Part shown: piece after piece, positions 41,630 to 50,005 of the stretch
Layout of the letters: each line of letters starts with the position of its first letter
Position numbering within the stretch: the stretch's first letter is position 1
From: Pseudonocardia kujensis
GTDB taxonomy: Bacteria; Actinomycetota; Actinomycetes; Mycobacteriales; Pseudonocardiaceae
Length of the DNA: 50,005 bases
Assembly (NCBI RefSeq): GCF_021283305.1
Contig: NZ_JAJSOK010000057.1
Coordinates: 1 to 50,005, forward strand
Direction: 5' to 3'
The notes under the pieces: model-generated
The model's database searches: none
What the model saw: only the letters and a program-made list of their open reading frames with translations
Told to the model about the DNA's origin: nothing
Position numbers and translations under genes: made by a program

Positions 41630-42928
41630 GTGAACGCCGACTCCGGGACGGCCGGCCTGCGAACGGTCGATCGTGATCCTCCGACGGAGGCCCCGGTCGG
41701 GCTCGCCGAGATCCGGGCGGCCCGGGAGCTGCTCGCCGGCGTCACCCGGACCACGCCCGTCGCACGCTCCCGGGCGCTCACCGACACCGTGGGCGGACCG
41801 GTGTGGTTCAAGTGCGAGAACCTGCAGCGCACAGGGTCGTTCAAGATCCGCGGCGCGTTCACCCGGCTCGCGCGGCTGTCCGACGAGGAGCGCGCCCGTG
41901 GCGTGGTCGCCGCCAGCGCGGGCAACCACGCGCAGGGGGTGGCGCTGGCCGCGCAGCTGCTCGGCATCGACGCCACCGTGTTCATGCCGGCGGGCGCCGC
42001 GCTGCCGAAGGTCGAGGCGACCCGGGGCTACGGCGCGCGCGTCCGGCTCGGCGGCGCCACGGTCGACGAGGCCCTGGCCGGGGCGCTCGAGCACGCCGAG
42101 CGGACCGGGGCGGTCCTCATCCACCCGTTCGACCACCCGGACGTGATCGCCGGGCAGGGCACGGTCGGCCTGGAGATCCTCGAACAGGTGCCCGATGTCG
42201 CCACCGTCCTGGTCGCGACGGGCGGGGGCGGGCTGCTCGGTGGGATCGCCGCGGCCGTCAAGGCGCAGCGGCCCGCCGTCCGGGTGGTCGGGGTGCAGGC
42301 CGCGGGTGCCGCCGCCTGGCCCGCCTCGCTCGCCGCCGGGGGGCCGGTGGCCCTGGGCGGGATGCGGACCATCGCCGACGGCATCGCGGTCGGCCGGCCC
42401 GGCGACGTCACCTTCCGGCAGGTCGAGGCCCTGGTCGACGAGTTCGCCGTGGTCGGCGAGGACGCGCTCTCCCGCGCCCTGCTCTTCAGCCTGGAGCGGG
42501 CGAAGATGCTGGTCGAGCCCGCGGGCGCGGCGCCGGTGGCCGCGCTGCTCGACGACCCGCAGCGCTTCGCGCCGCCCGTGGTCGCGGTGCTGTCCGGCGG
42601 CAACGTGGACCCGCTGGTCCTGCTGCACGTGATCCAGAACGGCATGGCCGCGACCGCCCGCTACCTGTCCCTGGTGGTGCGGATCGGGGACCGCCCCGGC
42701 GCCCTGGCCACGCTGCTGACCCGGGTGGGCGAGCTGGGCGCCAACGTGATCGACGTCGAGCACACCCGGATCAGCGCGACCGTCCCGATGGGGGAGGTCG
42801 ACGTGGCGGTGAGCCTGGAGATGCGCGGCCCGGAGCACTGCCGCGAGATGGTCACCGCACTGCGGGACGCCGGCCACCGCGTGACGGTGACCGGCGTGCC
42901 GGAAGGGGACCCGCGGCTCGGGGCGTGA
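41630..42928 (+). CDS. ilvA: threonine ammonia-lyase (IlvA/TdcB-type)
   Basis: A 432-residue PLP enzyme that deaminates threonine to 2-oxobutanoate, the first step of isoleucine synthesis or of threonine breakdown. The PLP lysine is in GSFKIRGAFTRLA near residue 70, the SAGNHAQGVALAA loop follows, and the phosphate-binding loop is ATGGGGLLGGIA. The C-terminal 80 residues form one ACT-like regulatory domain (LSLVVRIGDRPGALATLLTR), as in the short one-domain forms. The start is the GTG at 41630, with only a weak ribosome site. It ends three bases from the convergent greA stop and is an addition to the mycobacterial order. Confidence 0.92.
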   Translation: MNADSGTAGLRTVDRDPPTEAPVGLAEIRAARELLAGVTRTTPVARSRALTDTVGGPVWFKCENLQRTGSFKIRGAFTRLARLSDEERARGVVAASAGNHAQGVALAAQLLGIDATVFMPAGAALPKVEATRGYGARVRLGGATVDEALAGALEHAERTGAVLIHPFDHPDVIAGQGTVGLEILEQVPDVATVLVATGGGGLLGGIAAAVKAQRPAVRVVGVQAAGAAAWPASLAAGGPVALGGMRTIADGIAVGRPGDVTFRQVEALVDEFAVVGEDALSRALLFSLERAKMLVEPAGAAPVAALLDDPQRFAPPVVAVLSGGNVDPLVLLHVIQNGMAATARYLSLVVRIGDRPGALATLLTRVGELGANVIDVEHTRISATVPMGEVDVAVSLEMRGPEHCREMVTALRDAGHRVTVTGVPEGDPRLGA

Positions 42929-42931
42929 GGG

Positions 42932-43426
42932 TCAGCCGGTGAAGGGCTGGATGTCGACGAGGGTGACGCGCATGCTGCCGCCGTCGGGCAGGGCGTACTC
43001 GCGGTCCTCGCCCTTCTTCGCGCCCAGCAACGCGGCGCCCAGCGGCGAGTTCGGGGAGATCACCTGCAGGTCGCCGTGGCTGCCCTCCTCGCGGGAGCCG
43101 AGCAGCACCTTCTCGGTGTCGTCGTCGTCCTCGTACTTGATCGTGAGAACGGTGCCGGGGGCCGCCTCCTCGGCGCTGGTCGGGGCCGTGCCGACCTGCG
43201 CGGTGCGCAGGAGCTCCTGCAGCTGGCGGATGCGCGCCTCCTGCTGGCCCTGCTCCTCGCGCGCAGCGTGGTAGCCGCCGTTCTCCTTGAGGTCGCCCTC
43301 CTCGCGGCGGGCGTTGATCTCGGCGGCGATGACGGGACGGTTCGCGATCAGCTCGTCGAGCTCCGTCTTGAGCCGGTCGAAGGCATCCTGGGTGAGCCAG
43401 GTCACCTGAGTCTCCGTCACGGTCAT
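42932..43426 (-). CDS. greA: transcription elongation factor GreA
   Basis: A 164-residue factor that rescues backtracked RNA polymerase by stimulating transcript cleavage. The coiled coil tip with the acidic pair is seen in REEGDLKENGGYHAAREEQG. The C-terminal FKBP-like domain follows (VISPNSPLGAALLGAKKGED, ending RVTLVDIQPFTG). The ATG at 43426 has GGAGGAG three bases upstream. A terminator-like hairpin lies in its probable leader about 100 bases upstream. In M. tuberculosis Rv1081c lies between greA and mca; no such gene is seen here. Confidence 0.95.
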   Translation of the reverse strand: MTVTETQVTWLTQDAFDRLKTELDELIANRPVIAAEINARREEGDLKENGGYHAAREEQGQQEARIRQLQELLRTAQVGTAPTSAEEAAPGTVLTIKYEDDDDTEKVLLGSREEGSHGDLQVISPNSPLGAALLGAKKGEDREYALPDGGSMRVTLVDIQPFTG

Positions 43427-43814
43427 CACTCCTCCAGCGAACCGGGCACCGCACCGCGCGGGCCGGGCGCCCGGCAGGTCGCGCGGGCACGATCGAGGCC
43501 GTCCATCTACAGGCCCCGAGTAAGGAAAAACACGACCCGCCTGCGGGCCGTGTGCGAGCAACCCTAGCACGGGGCCGACCGCTCGGCGCGGTCCTTCGGC
43601 AAACGGTCGGGCGTCCGACGAAGTTCCCGGCGGACCCGTTTGCGCTGGTCGGCGGGTTCCGGGAAGAGTCGCGGGGGCGCGCGCGTTGACCTCCCGCGGA
43701 AGAACCGTCGGTCCCGCATGCCAGGATCGGCGTCGACCGGCCGGGCGGGCGCCCGGCCCTGCGACAGCCGCCCGCCACCGCGGGCGCGAGGACACGGAAG
43801 GACCCCGGTCACCC
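43427..43814. other. divergent greA-mca intergenic region
   Basis: No gene is seen in these 388 bases. The greA side carries a hairpin with a T-run at 43526-43553 and, upstream of that, TAGGGT preceded by TGC, a possible extended -10 element on the minus strand near 43560-43569. The mca promoter should be on the other side. Confidence 0.5.
43526..43553 (-). terminator. intrinsic terminator-like hairpin in the greA leader
   Basis: On the minus strand an 11-bp stem with one G-U pair (arms 43543-43553 and 43530-43540) is followed at once by five U residues, then about 100 bases to the greA start. The T-run exists only in the direction of greA. This is the form of a premature terminator or attenuator. 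Confidence 0.55.
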
Positions 43815-44708
43815 ATGACGTCCGAACGCGAACCGTTGCGGCTGATGACCGTCCACGCCCACCCGGACGACGAGTCGAGCAAGGGCGCGGCGACCACGGC
43901 CCGGTACGTCGACGAGGGCCACGAGGTCATGGTCGTCACCTGCACCGGCGGCGAGGCGGGCAGCATCCTCAACCCCGCCATGGACCGGCCGGACGTCCTG
44001 GAGAACATGACCTCCATCCGGAAGCAGGAGATGGCCCGGGCGGCCGACATCCTGGGGGTGCAGCACCGGTGGCTCGGCTTCGTCGACTCGGGCCTGCCCG
44101 AGGGCGACCCCAAGCCGCCGCTTCCCGAGGGCTGCTTCGCGCTGGTCCCGCTGGAGGAGCCGACGGAGCGCCTGGTGCAGGTGATCCGGGAGTTCCGCCC
44201 GCACGTGCTCGTGACCTACGACGAGAACGGCGGCTACCCGCACCCGGACCACATCCGCACCCACGAGGTGTCGATGGCGGCGTTCGAGGCGGCCGCGGAC
44301 CCGGAGCGGTTCCCGGCCGCGGGCGCGCCGTGGCAGGTGCTCAAGCTCTACTACTCGCACGGCTTCTCCAAGAAGCGGATCCTCGCCTTCGACGAGGGGC
44401 TGAAGGCCCGCGGCCTGGAGTCGCCGTACGCCGAGTGGATCGCGAACTGGAAGGACCGGCCGGACCCCGGGGAGCGCGTCACCACCCGGGTGGAGTGCGC
44501 GGACTGGTTCGGCCGGCGGGACGACGCGCTGCGCGCCCACGCGACCCAGATCGACCCCACCAGCCGCTGGTTCTTCACGCCGCTGGAGCTGCAGCGGGAG
44601 ATCTGGCCGTGGGAGGAGTACGAGCTGGTCCGTTCGCTCGTGCCCAGCCCCACTCCGGAGGACGACCTGTTCGCGGGCCTGCGGGAGCCGGCGCTGCGGG
44701 CGGGCTGA
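43815..44708 (+). CDS. mca: mycothiol conjugate amidase Mca
   Basis: A 297-residue zinc amidase of the LmbE/PIG-L family that cleaves mycothiol S-conjugates to release mercapturic acids, so it detoxifies electrophiles and drugs. Zinc ligands are seen in VHAHPDDESSKGA at the N-terminus and GGYPHPDHIRTHEV in the middle. TGGEAGSILNPAMDR and SRWFFTPLELQREIWPWEEY are typical of Mca rather than MshB. The ATG at 43815 is chosen; upstream residues to 43686 do not match. It shows that the organism makes mycothiol, which supports an actinobacterial origin. Confidence 0.95.
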   Translation: MTSEREPLRLMTVHAHPDDESSKGAATTARYVDEGHEVMVVTCTGGEAGSILNPAMDRPDVLENMTSIRKQEMARAADILGVQHRWLGFVDSGLPEGDPKPPLPEGCFALVPLEEPTERLVQVIREFRPHVLVTYDENGGYPHPDHIRTHEVSMAAFEAAADPERFPAAGAPWQVLKLYYSHGFSKKRILAFDEGLKARGLESPYAEWIANWKDRPDPGERVTTRVECADWFGRRDDALRAHATQIDPTSRWFFTPLELQREIWPWEEYELVRSLVPSPTPEDDLFAGLREPALRAG

Positions 44709-44819
44709 GCGGGCTGGCCGAGCGGCGGGGTCGAGCGGCCCGGCGACCGGCGCACGCGGGGCTCGCGGGCCCGCGTAGCCTGGACGTCCGAGGACGTGAC
44801 CTGCGAGGAGTGACGGAAC

Positions 44820-45134
44820 GTGCTGGTCGAGCTGGGCGGCGTGCCCACCGGGGAAACGGTCGCGACCGTCCTGGCGCAGAACCCGGAGCCCCCGCCGGAC
44901 AAGGGCGAGGAGTTCGGCAAGGCCTCGCCCGTCGCGCTCGTCGTCATCCTCTGCTTGGCGGTGGCCACGATCGTGCTGATCGTGTCGATGAGCAGGCGGA
45001 TCCGCCGGCTGCCGCAGTCCTTCGACGAGCAGTCCGGGCAGACCGAGCCGGCCGAGCAGACCGGGCAGGACCCGGACGGCGCGGACCGCGACGAGGCGGG
45101 CACCTCGGCCGGGGAGCGTCCCGAGCAGCGGTGA
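44820..45134 (+). CDS. small membrane protein (Rv1083-like position)
   Basis: A 104-residue protein with an N-terminal outside or periplasmic segment of about 37 residues, one membrane span (ALVVILCLAVATIVLIVSM, about 39-57), a basic hinge RRIRRLP and an acidic, disordered Gln/Glu/Asp-rich cytoplasmic tail. The GTG start has GAGGAG nine bases upstream. Position after mca and before the DUF255 gene equals Rv1083. Function is unknown. Confidence 0.8.
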   Translation: MLVELGGVPTGETVATVLAQNPEPPPDKGEEFGKASPVALVVILCLAVATIVLIVSMSRRIRRLPQSFDEQSGQTEPAEQTGQDPDGADRDEAGTSAGERPEQR

Positions 45135-45201
45135 TCCCGCGCTGACGCGCCGGCGGGGTGCCCGGACGGCGGGTGCCGCCCGCCGGTGACAGGGTGGGCG
45201 C

Positions 45202-47211
<2,010 letters not shown>

Positions 47212-47265
47212 GCCCCTGCCCACCGCCGTCCCGCTTCGCCCTCGGAGAACGGTCTGGCATGTCTT

Positions 47266-47283
47266 GTGTTGCTGGTGTTGCTG
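47266..47283 (+). repeat. tandem direct repeat GTGTTGCTG x2
   Basis: Two exact 9-bp copies lie 36 bases before the start of the following gene, next to TGTAAT, a possible -10 element. It may be a regulator site. Confidence 0.35.
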
Positions 47284-47318
47284 TGTAATCTCGTAAGCAT
47301 CGCAGCGGGAGGTGCGGG

Positions 47319-47921
47319 ATGACGGGACGGATGCACAAGGGCTGGCACGGCGGCGGGCGCGGGCAGGGGCGCGGGCCCCGCGGCGGGTGGCAGCAGGCGG
47401 ACCTGCCGGACACCGGCGACGCGGCGGCATGGCTGCGCGGGCGGCTGCCCGACGGCTGGTTCGTCGGCGCGCCGGAGGTGACGATCGACCGGGAGGAGAT
47501 CGTGATCGTCGGGGAGCTGGCGGCCGTGGAGGGCGACTTCCCGGACACGGACGCCGGTCGGGCCGAGAAGGCGGCCGCGGCGGCCGGGCGTATCTCGCGC
47601 TTCCGCGAGGAGACCCGCGACGAGCGGATCGACATCGCCCGGCAGGCCGAGCACCGCTACCAGCGGAAGGTCGCCTGGGGCGCCCGGATCGGCGAGGTCG
47701 AGGAGCTGTTCACCACCGCGTCGGTGCCGGTGATGACGCGGCTGCGCCAGCCCGAGCGGATGGTGCTCGACACCCTGGTCGACTCCGGGGTGGCGCGTTC
47801 GCGGTCCGACGCGCTGGCCTGGGCCGTGCGCCTGGTGGGCCGCAACGCCGACACCTGGCTCGCCGACCTGCGCGAGGCCATGGCCAAGGTCGACGAGCTG
47901 CGGACCCGCGGCCCCGAGTGA
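47319..47921 (+). CDS. conserved actinobacterial protein with ribbon-helix-helix-like C-terminus
   Basis: A 200-residue protein. A Gly/Arg/His-rich disordered N-terminus (about 1-28) is followed by a conserved domain with RLPDGWFVGAPEVTIDREEI and RISRFREETRDERIDIARQA. Near the end, RLRQPERMVLDTLVDSGVA then RSRSDALAWAVRLV fits the ribbon-helix-helix pattern (strand, helix, turn, helix), so it probably binds DNA as a dimer. The ATG at 47319 has GGGAGG five bases upstream. A cluster of palindromic repeats starts seven bases after its stop. No function is known to me. Confidence 0.8.
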   Translation: MTGRMHKGWHGGGRGQGRGPRGGWQQADLPDTGDAAAWLRGRLPDGWFVGAPEVTIDREEIVIVGELAAVEGDFPDTDAGRAEKAAAAAGRISRFREETRDERIDIARQAEHRYQRKVAWGARIGEVEELFTTASVPVMTRLRQPERMVLDTLVDSGVARSRSDALAWAVRLVGRNADTWLADLREAMAKVDELRTRGPE

Positions 47922-47927
47922 CCGACC

Positions 47928-48039
47928 AGCTCCGACAGCGTTATGGAACCATAATGCTGATCTCAACGAGCTCCGACAGCGTTATGGAACCATAATGCTG
48001 ATCTCGACGAGCTCCGTCAGCGTTATGGCTCCATAGTGC
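47928..48039 (+). repeat. 41-bp tandem repeats carrying TTATGG-AA-CCATAA palindromes
   Basis: Unit 1 spans 47928-47968, unit 2 47969-48009 with one difference, and a shortened and diverged third unit 48010-48039. Each unit contains a near-perfect 24-bp palindrome centred on TTATGG-AA-CCATAA. The repeats lie between the 3' ends of two convergent genes. The 41-bp period is close to four helix turns, so the centres lie on one face. Confidence 0.85.
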
Positions 48040-48057
48040 GGCGGTGAGGGCGGATGC

Positions 48058-48741
48058 TCACGAGCCGAAGAGCGCGAACCAGATCGCGATCTGGTGGCAG
48101 ATCGCGGCCAGCACCGTGGCGGCGTGGAAGAACTCGTGGTAGCCGAAGGTCTTCGGCCACGGGTTGGGCCAGTGCACGGCGTAGAAGACCGCGCCGGCGG
48201 TGTAGAGCGCGCCGCCGACCAGCAGCAGGACCAGGGCGGTCACGCCCGCGTTGTGCAGCAGGTCGGGCAGCACGAACACCGCGACCCAGCCGAGCGCGAG
48301 GTAGATCGGGACCGCGAGCCACTTGGGCGCGTGCGGCCAGCACATCTTGAGGATCACGCCCGCCAGCGCGCCGCCCCACACCACGGCCAGCACGATGCGG
48401 CCGGTGCCCGGGGCCATCGCCAGCATCGCGACGGGCGTGTAGGTGCCCGCGATGAAGACGAAGATCATCGAGTGGTCGAGCCGGCGCATGATCAGCCGGC
48501 TGCGGGGCGTGGTCCAGGTGCGGCGGTGGTAGAGCGCGCTCACCCCGAACAGGCCGAGGATCGTCACGCTGTAGACCGAGGTCGCCAGCGCGGCGGCCCC
48601 GCCCACGAGCGACCCGGCGACGGCGATCAGCGTGGCGCACGCCGCGACCGAGGTGACGAACGACCAGAAGTGCAGCCAGCCGCGCATCCGCGGCTTGACG
48701 AAGGGGAGGTCCGACGGCGGCTGGAAGGTCCCGGCGGTCAC
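48058..48741 (-). CDS. hemolysin III family (PAQR) membrane protein
   Basis: A 227-residue membrane protein with seven hydrophobic spans. The metal-binding features of PAQR proteins are present: SVTILGLFGVSALYHRRTW with conserved Ser and His residues in the first part, RLDHSMIFVFIAGTYTP in the middle, and GYHEFFHAATVLAAICHQIA near the end with the HxxxH pattern. The family acts in membrane lipid homeostasis in bacteria. The GTG at 48741 is the start. It corresponds to Rv1085c and faces the palindrome array. Confidence 0.9.
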   Translation of the reverse strand: MTAGTFQPPSDLPFVKPRMRGWLHFWSFVTSVAACATLIAVAGSLVGGAAALATSVYSVTILGLFGVSALYHRRTWTTPRSRLIMRRLDHSMIFVFIAGTYTPVAMLAMAPGTGRIVLAVVWGGALAGVILKMCWPHAPKWLAVPIYLALGWVAVFVLPDLLHNAGVTALVLLLVGGALYTAGAVFYAVHWPNPWPKTFGYHEFFHAATVLAAICHQIAIWFALFGS

Positions 48742-48863
48742 CCGCCCGAGGGTACGGGATCACCGTCCGGGCCCGGGTTGCCGACCGGTGGCCGGTCGGT
48801 GAAGCGCGCCGGCTCGACGCTTCGGGCGCAGGTGGTCCGGGGCCGCGGCGTAGGCTCCGCCCC

Positions 48864-49631
48864 GTGGGTGTCCGTGACCTCCTCTACTCGACCTACGAGG
48901 CGAGGCTCGCCCGGCGGCTGGTCGGTGCGGAGCGCCCCCGCCACGTCGCGCTGATCCTCGACGGCAACCGGCGCTGGGCGCGCGACGCCGGGCTCGAGGA
49001 CGTCAACGACGGCCACCGGGTCGGCGCGGCGAAGATCTCCGACCTGCTCGGCTGGTGCGGCGACGCCGGCGTCGAGGTCGTGACGCTCTTCCTGCTGTCC
49101 ACGGACAACCTGTCCCGGCCTGCCGACGAGCTCGAGCCGCTACTGGAGATCATCGCCGACGTCGTCGACGAGCTGAGCGGCCCGGCCGCCCCGTGGCGGC
49201 TCCGGGTCGTCGGCGCCCTGGAGCTGCTCCCGCAGCGGATCGCGCAGCGCCTGGCCGCGGCCGCCGCCCGCACCACCGACCGCCCGGGGCTGGAGCTCAA
49301 CGTGGCCGTCGGGTACGGCGGCCGGCAGGAGATCGCCGACGCCGTGCGCAAACTGCTGCTGCAGCACGCCGAGGCCGGCTCGTCGATCGAGGAGCTGGCC
49401 GAGGTGCTCGACGTCGACCACATCGCCGCGCATCTCTACACCTCCGGCCAGCCGGACCCCGACCTCGTGATCCGCACGTCGGGGGAGCAGCGGCTCTCCG
49501 GCTTCCTGCTGTGGCAGAGCGCGCATTCGGAGTTTCATTTCTGCGAGGCCTACTGGCCCGAGTTCCGGCGCGTCGATTTCCTCCGGGCGCTGCGCGAGTA
49601 CGCCGCCCGGCACCGCCGATTCGGCGGCTGA
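48864..49631 (+). CDS. cis-prenyl diphosphate synthase (UppS/Rv1086-type)
   Basis: A 255-residue prenyl transferase of the Z-type family. The catalytic opening ALILDGNRRWARDAGL with the Asp, the LFLLSTDNLSRPADEL region, and the C-terminal substrate region RTSGEQRLSGFLLWQSAHSE with EFHFCEAYWPEFR are intact. In mycobacteria the Rv1086 enzyme makes Z,E-farnesyl diphosphate for decaprenyl phosphate, the carrier for cell-wall synthesis. The product length cannot be told from this sequence alone. The start is the GTG at 48864; the gene is divergent from the hemolysin III gene. Confidence 0.92.
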   Translation: MGVRDLLYSTYEARLARRLVGAERPRHVALILDGNRRWARDAGLEDVNDGHRVGAAKISDLLGWCGDAGVEVVTLFLLSTDNLSRPADELEPLLEIIADVVDELSGPAAPWRLRVVGALELLPQRIAQRLAAAAARTTDRPGLELNVAVGYGGRQEIADAVRKLLLQHAEAGSSIEELAEVLDVDHIAAHLYTSGQPDPDLVIRTSGEQRLSGFLLWQSAHSEFHFCEAYWPEFRRVDFLRALREYAARHRRFGG

Positions 49632-49677
49632 CGCAGGGCCTGCGAGGCCCGCGGAGAAAACGGTCCGAGAACGCCGA

Positions 49678-49709
49678 ACGGCGCCGGCCCCGAATGGGAC
49701 CGACGCCGT
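49678..49709. terminator. bidirectional hairpin between the prenyl transferase and chaplin-like genes
   Basis: Two 14-base arms pair at 12 of 14 positions with a GAAT loop (49678-49691 and 49696-49709). It lies between convergent stops and would terminate both transcripts. Confidence 0.6.
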
Positions 49710-49725
49710 CGGTGAGGTGCGGTTC

Positions 49726-50005
49726 TCAGTCGACCGAGTCGCCCGCGCCCGAAACGATGCCGCAGGAGCGGTCGGTGTCGGTGTGCACCGAGCTGTCGGC
49801 CTTGGCGTTGCCGAACAGACCGAGCGCACCGGTGGCGGAGCCGACGATGTCCTTGACGTTGGCCTGGCCCGCGAGGAAGCCGGCGTTGACCGGGACGTCG
49901 TTGTTGCAGGCCTGGACCGGCACGTTGGCGTTGTTGCCGGAGAGGTTGATCAGGCCCTTGCCCGACTTGTCGATGCCGGTCTCGTGCGACTCGTGGGCGA
50001 ACGCG
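49726..50005 (-). CDS. chaplin-like secreted protein (5' partial)
   Basis: The frame is open to the window edge; 92 residues are visible. A signal-peptide end (AFA followed by HESHET) lies at the edge, so the N-terminus with the hydrophobic core is outside. The mature part has GKGLINLSGNNANVPVQACN, which resembles the chaplin/DUF320 pattern of alternating N/Q, V and G residues, then a Gly/Ala/Asp-rich tail with a second Cys. Such proteins are small, secreted and surface-active. The pattern is shared by several actinobacterial families, so chaplin-like is used loosely. Confidence 0.65.
   Translation of the reverse strand, partial: AFAHESHETGIDKSGKGLINLSGNNANVPVQACNNDVPVNAGFLAGQANVKDIVGSATGALGLFGNAKADSSVHTDTDRSCGIVSGAGDSVD

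Overview
The window is very GC-rich DNA with GTG starts, short intergenic gaps and mycothiol metabolism, so it comes from an actinobacterium. Gene order points to the Mycobacteriales/Pseudonocardiales side. Two stretches match conserved blocks of the Mycobacterium tuberculosis chromosome. The left block (1-11.5 kb) has mazG, eno, ftsB-like, DUF501 and ppx, as in Rv1021-Rv1026. The right block (37.6-49.6 kb) has cbs, metB, greA, mca, a small membrane protein, a DUF255 thioredoxin protein, hemolysin III and a Z-prenyl transferase, as in Rv1077-Rv1086. A Pseudonocardia-like genus is my inference.

Layout. 0-14 kb: the mazG end, a Q/N-rich secreted protein, the iron uptake operon efeUOB under two tandem DtxR/IdeR-type boxes, a TPR protein, then eno-ftsB-DUF501. 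An AidB-like acyl-CoA dehydrogenase faces ppx, followed by a family 5 uracil-DNA glycosylase and a type II NADH dehydrogenase-like enzyme. 13.8-19.4 kb: a tRNA gene with a UAA anticodon but a short variable arm. It is followed by a TetR/oxidoreductase pair with twin operators and a large CheB-histidine kinase-receiver hybrid. A degenerate copy of the tRNA 3' half closes this segment, which looks like an old tRNA-targeted insertion. 19.4-32.8 kb: accessory genes, namely a RibD-like reductase, LysE exporter, phosphotransferase, SnoaL relic, AIM24 protein, a PucR regulator with two hydrolases, a NodA-like N-acyltransferase, an RsbW-like kinase, an FAD dehydrogenase, TatA and a NUDIX hydrolase. 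32.8-37.7 kb: membrane proteins, a SigD/ShbA-type sigma factor, and a STAND-type protein with a degenerate Walker A that runs into cbs.

37.6-50 kb: sulfur amino acid genes (cbs, metB), threonine deaminase, greA with a terminator-like hairpin in its leader, mycothiol conjugate amidase, the DUF255 protein, a ribbon-helix-helix-like protein followed by 41-bp tandem palindromic repeats, hemolysin III, a prenyl diphosphate synthase, and the C-terminal part of a chaplin-like secreted protein that leaves the window.

The most noteworthy items are the odd tRNA with its relic copy, the NodA homologue without nodB/nodC, the palindrome array beside an RHH-type gene, the 10-bp-phased CGTACA repeats between the sigma and STAND genes, and the lysine-less STAND NTPase. 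All assignments come from reading the sequence and remembered family motifs; no database search was run.
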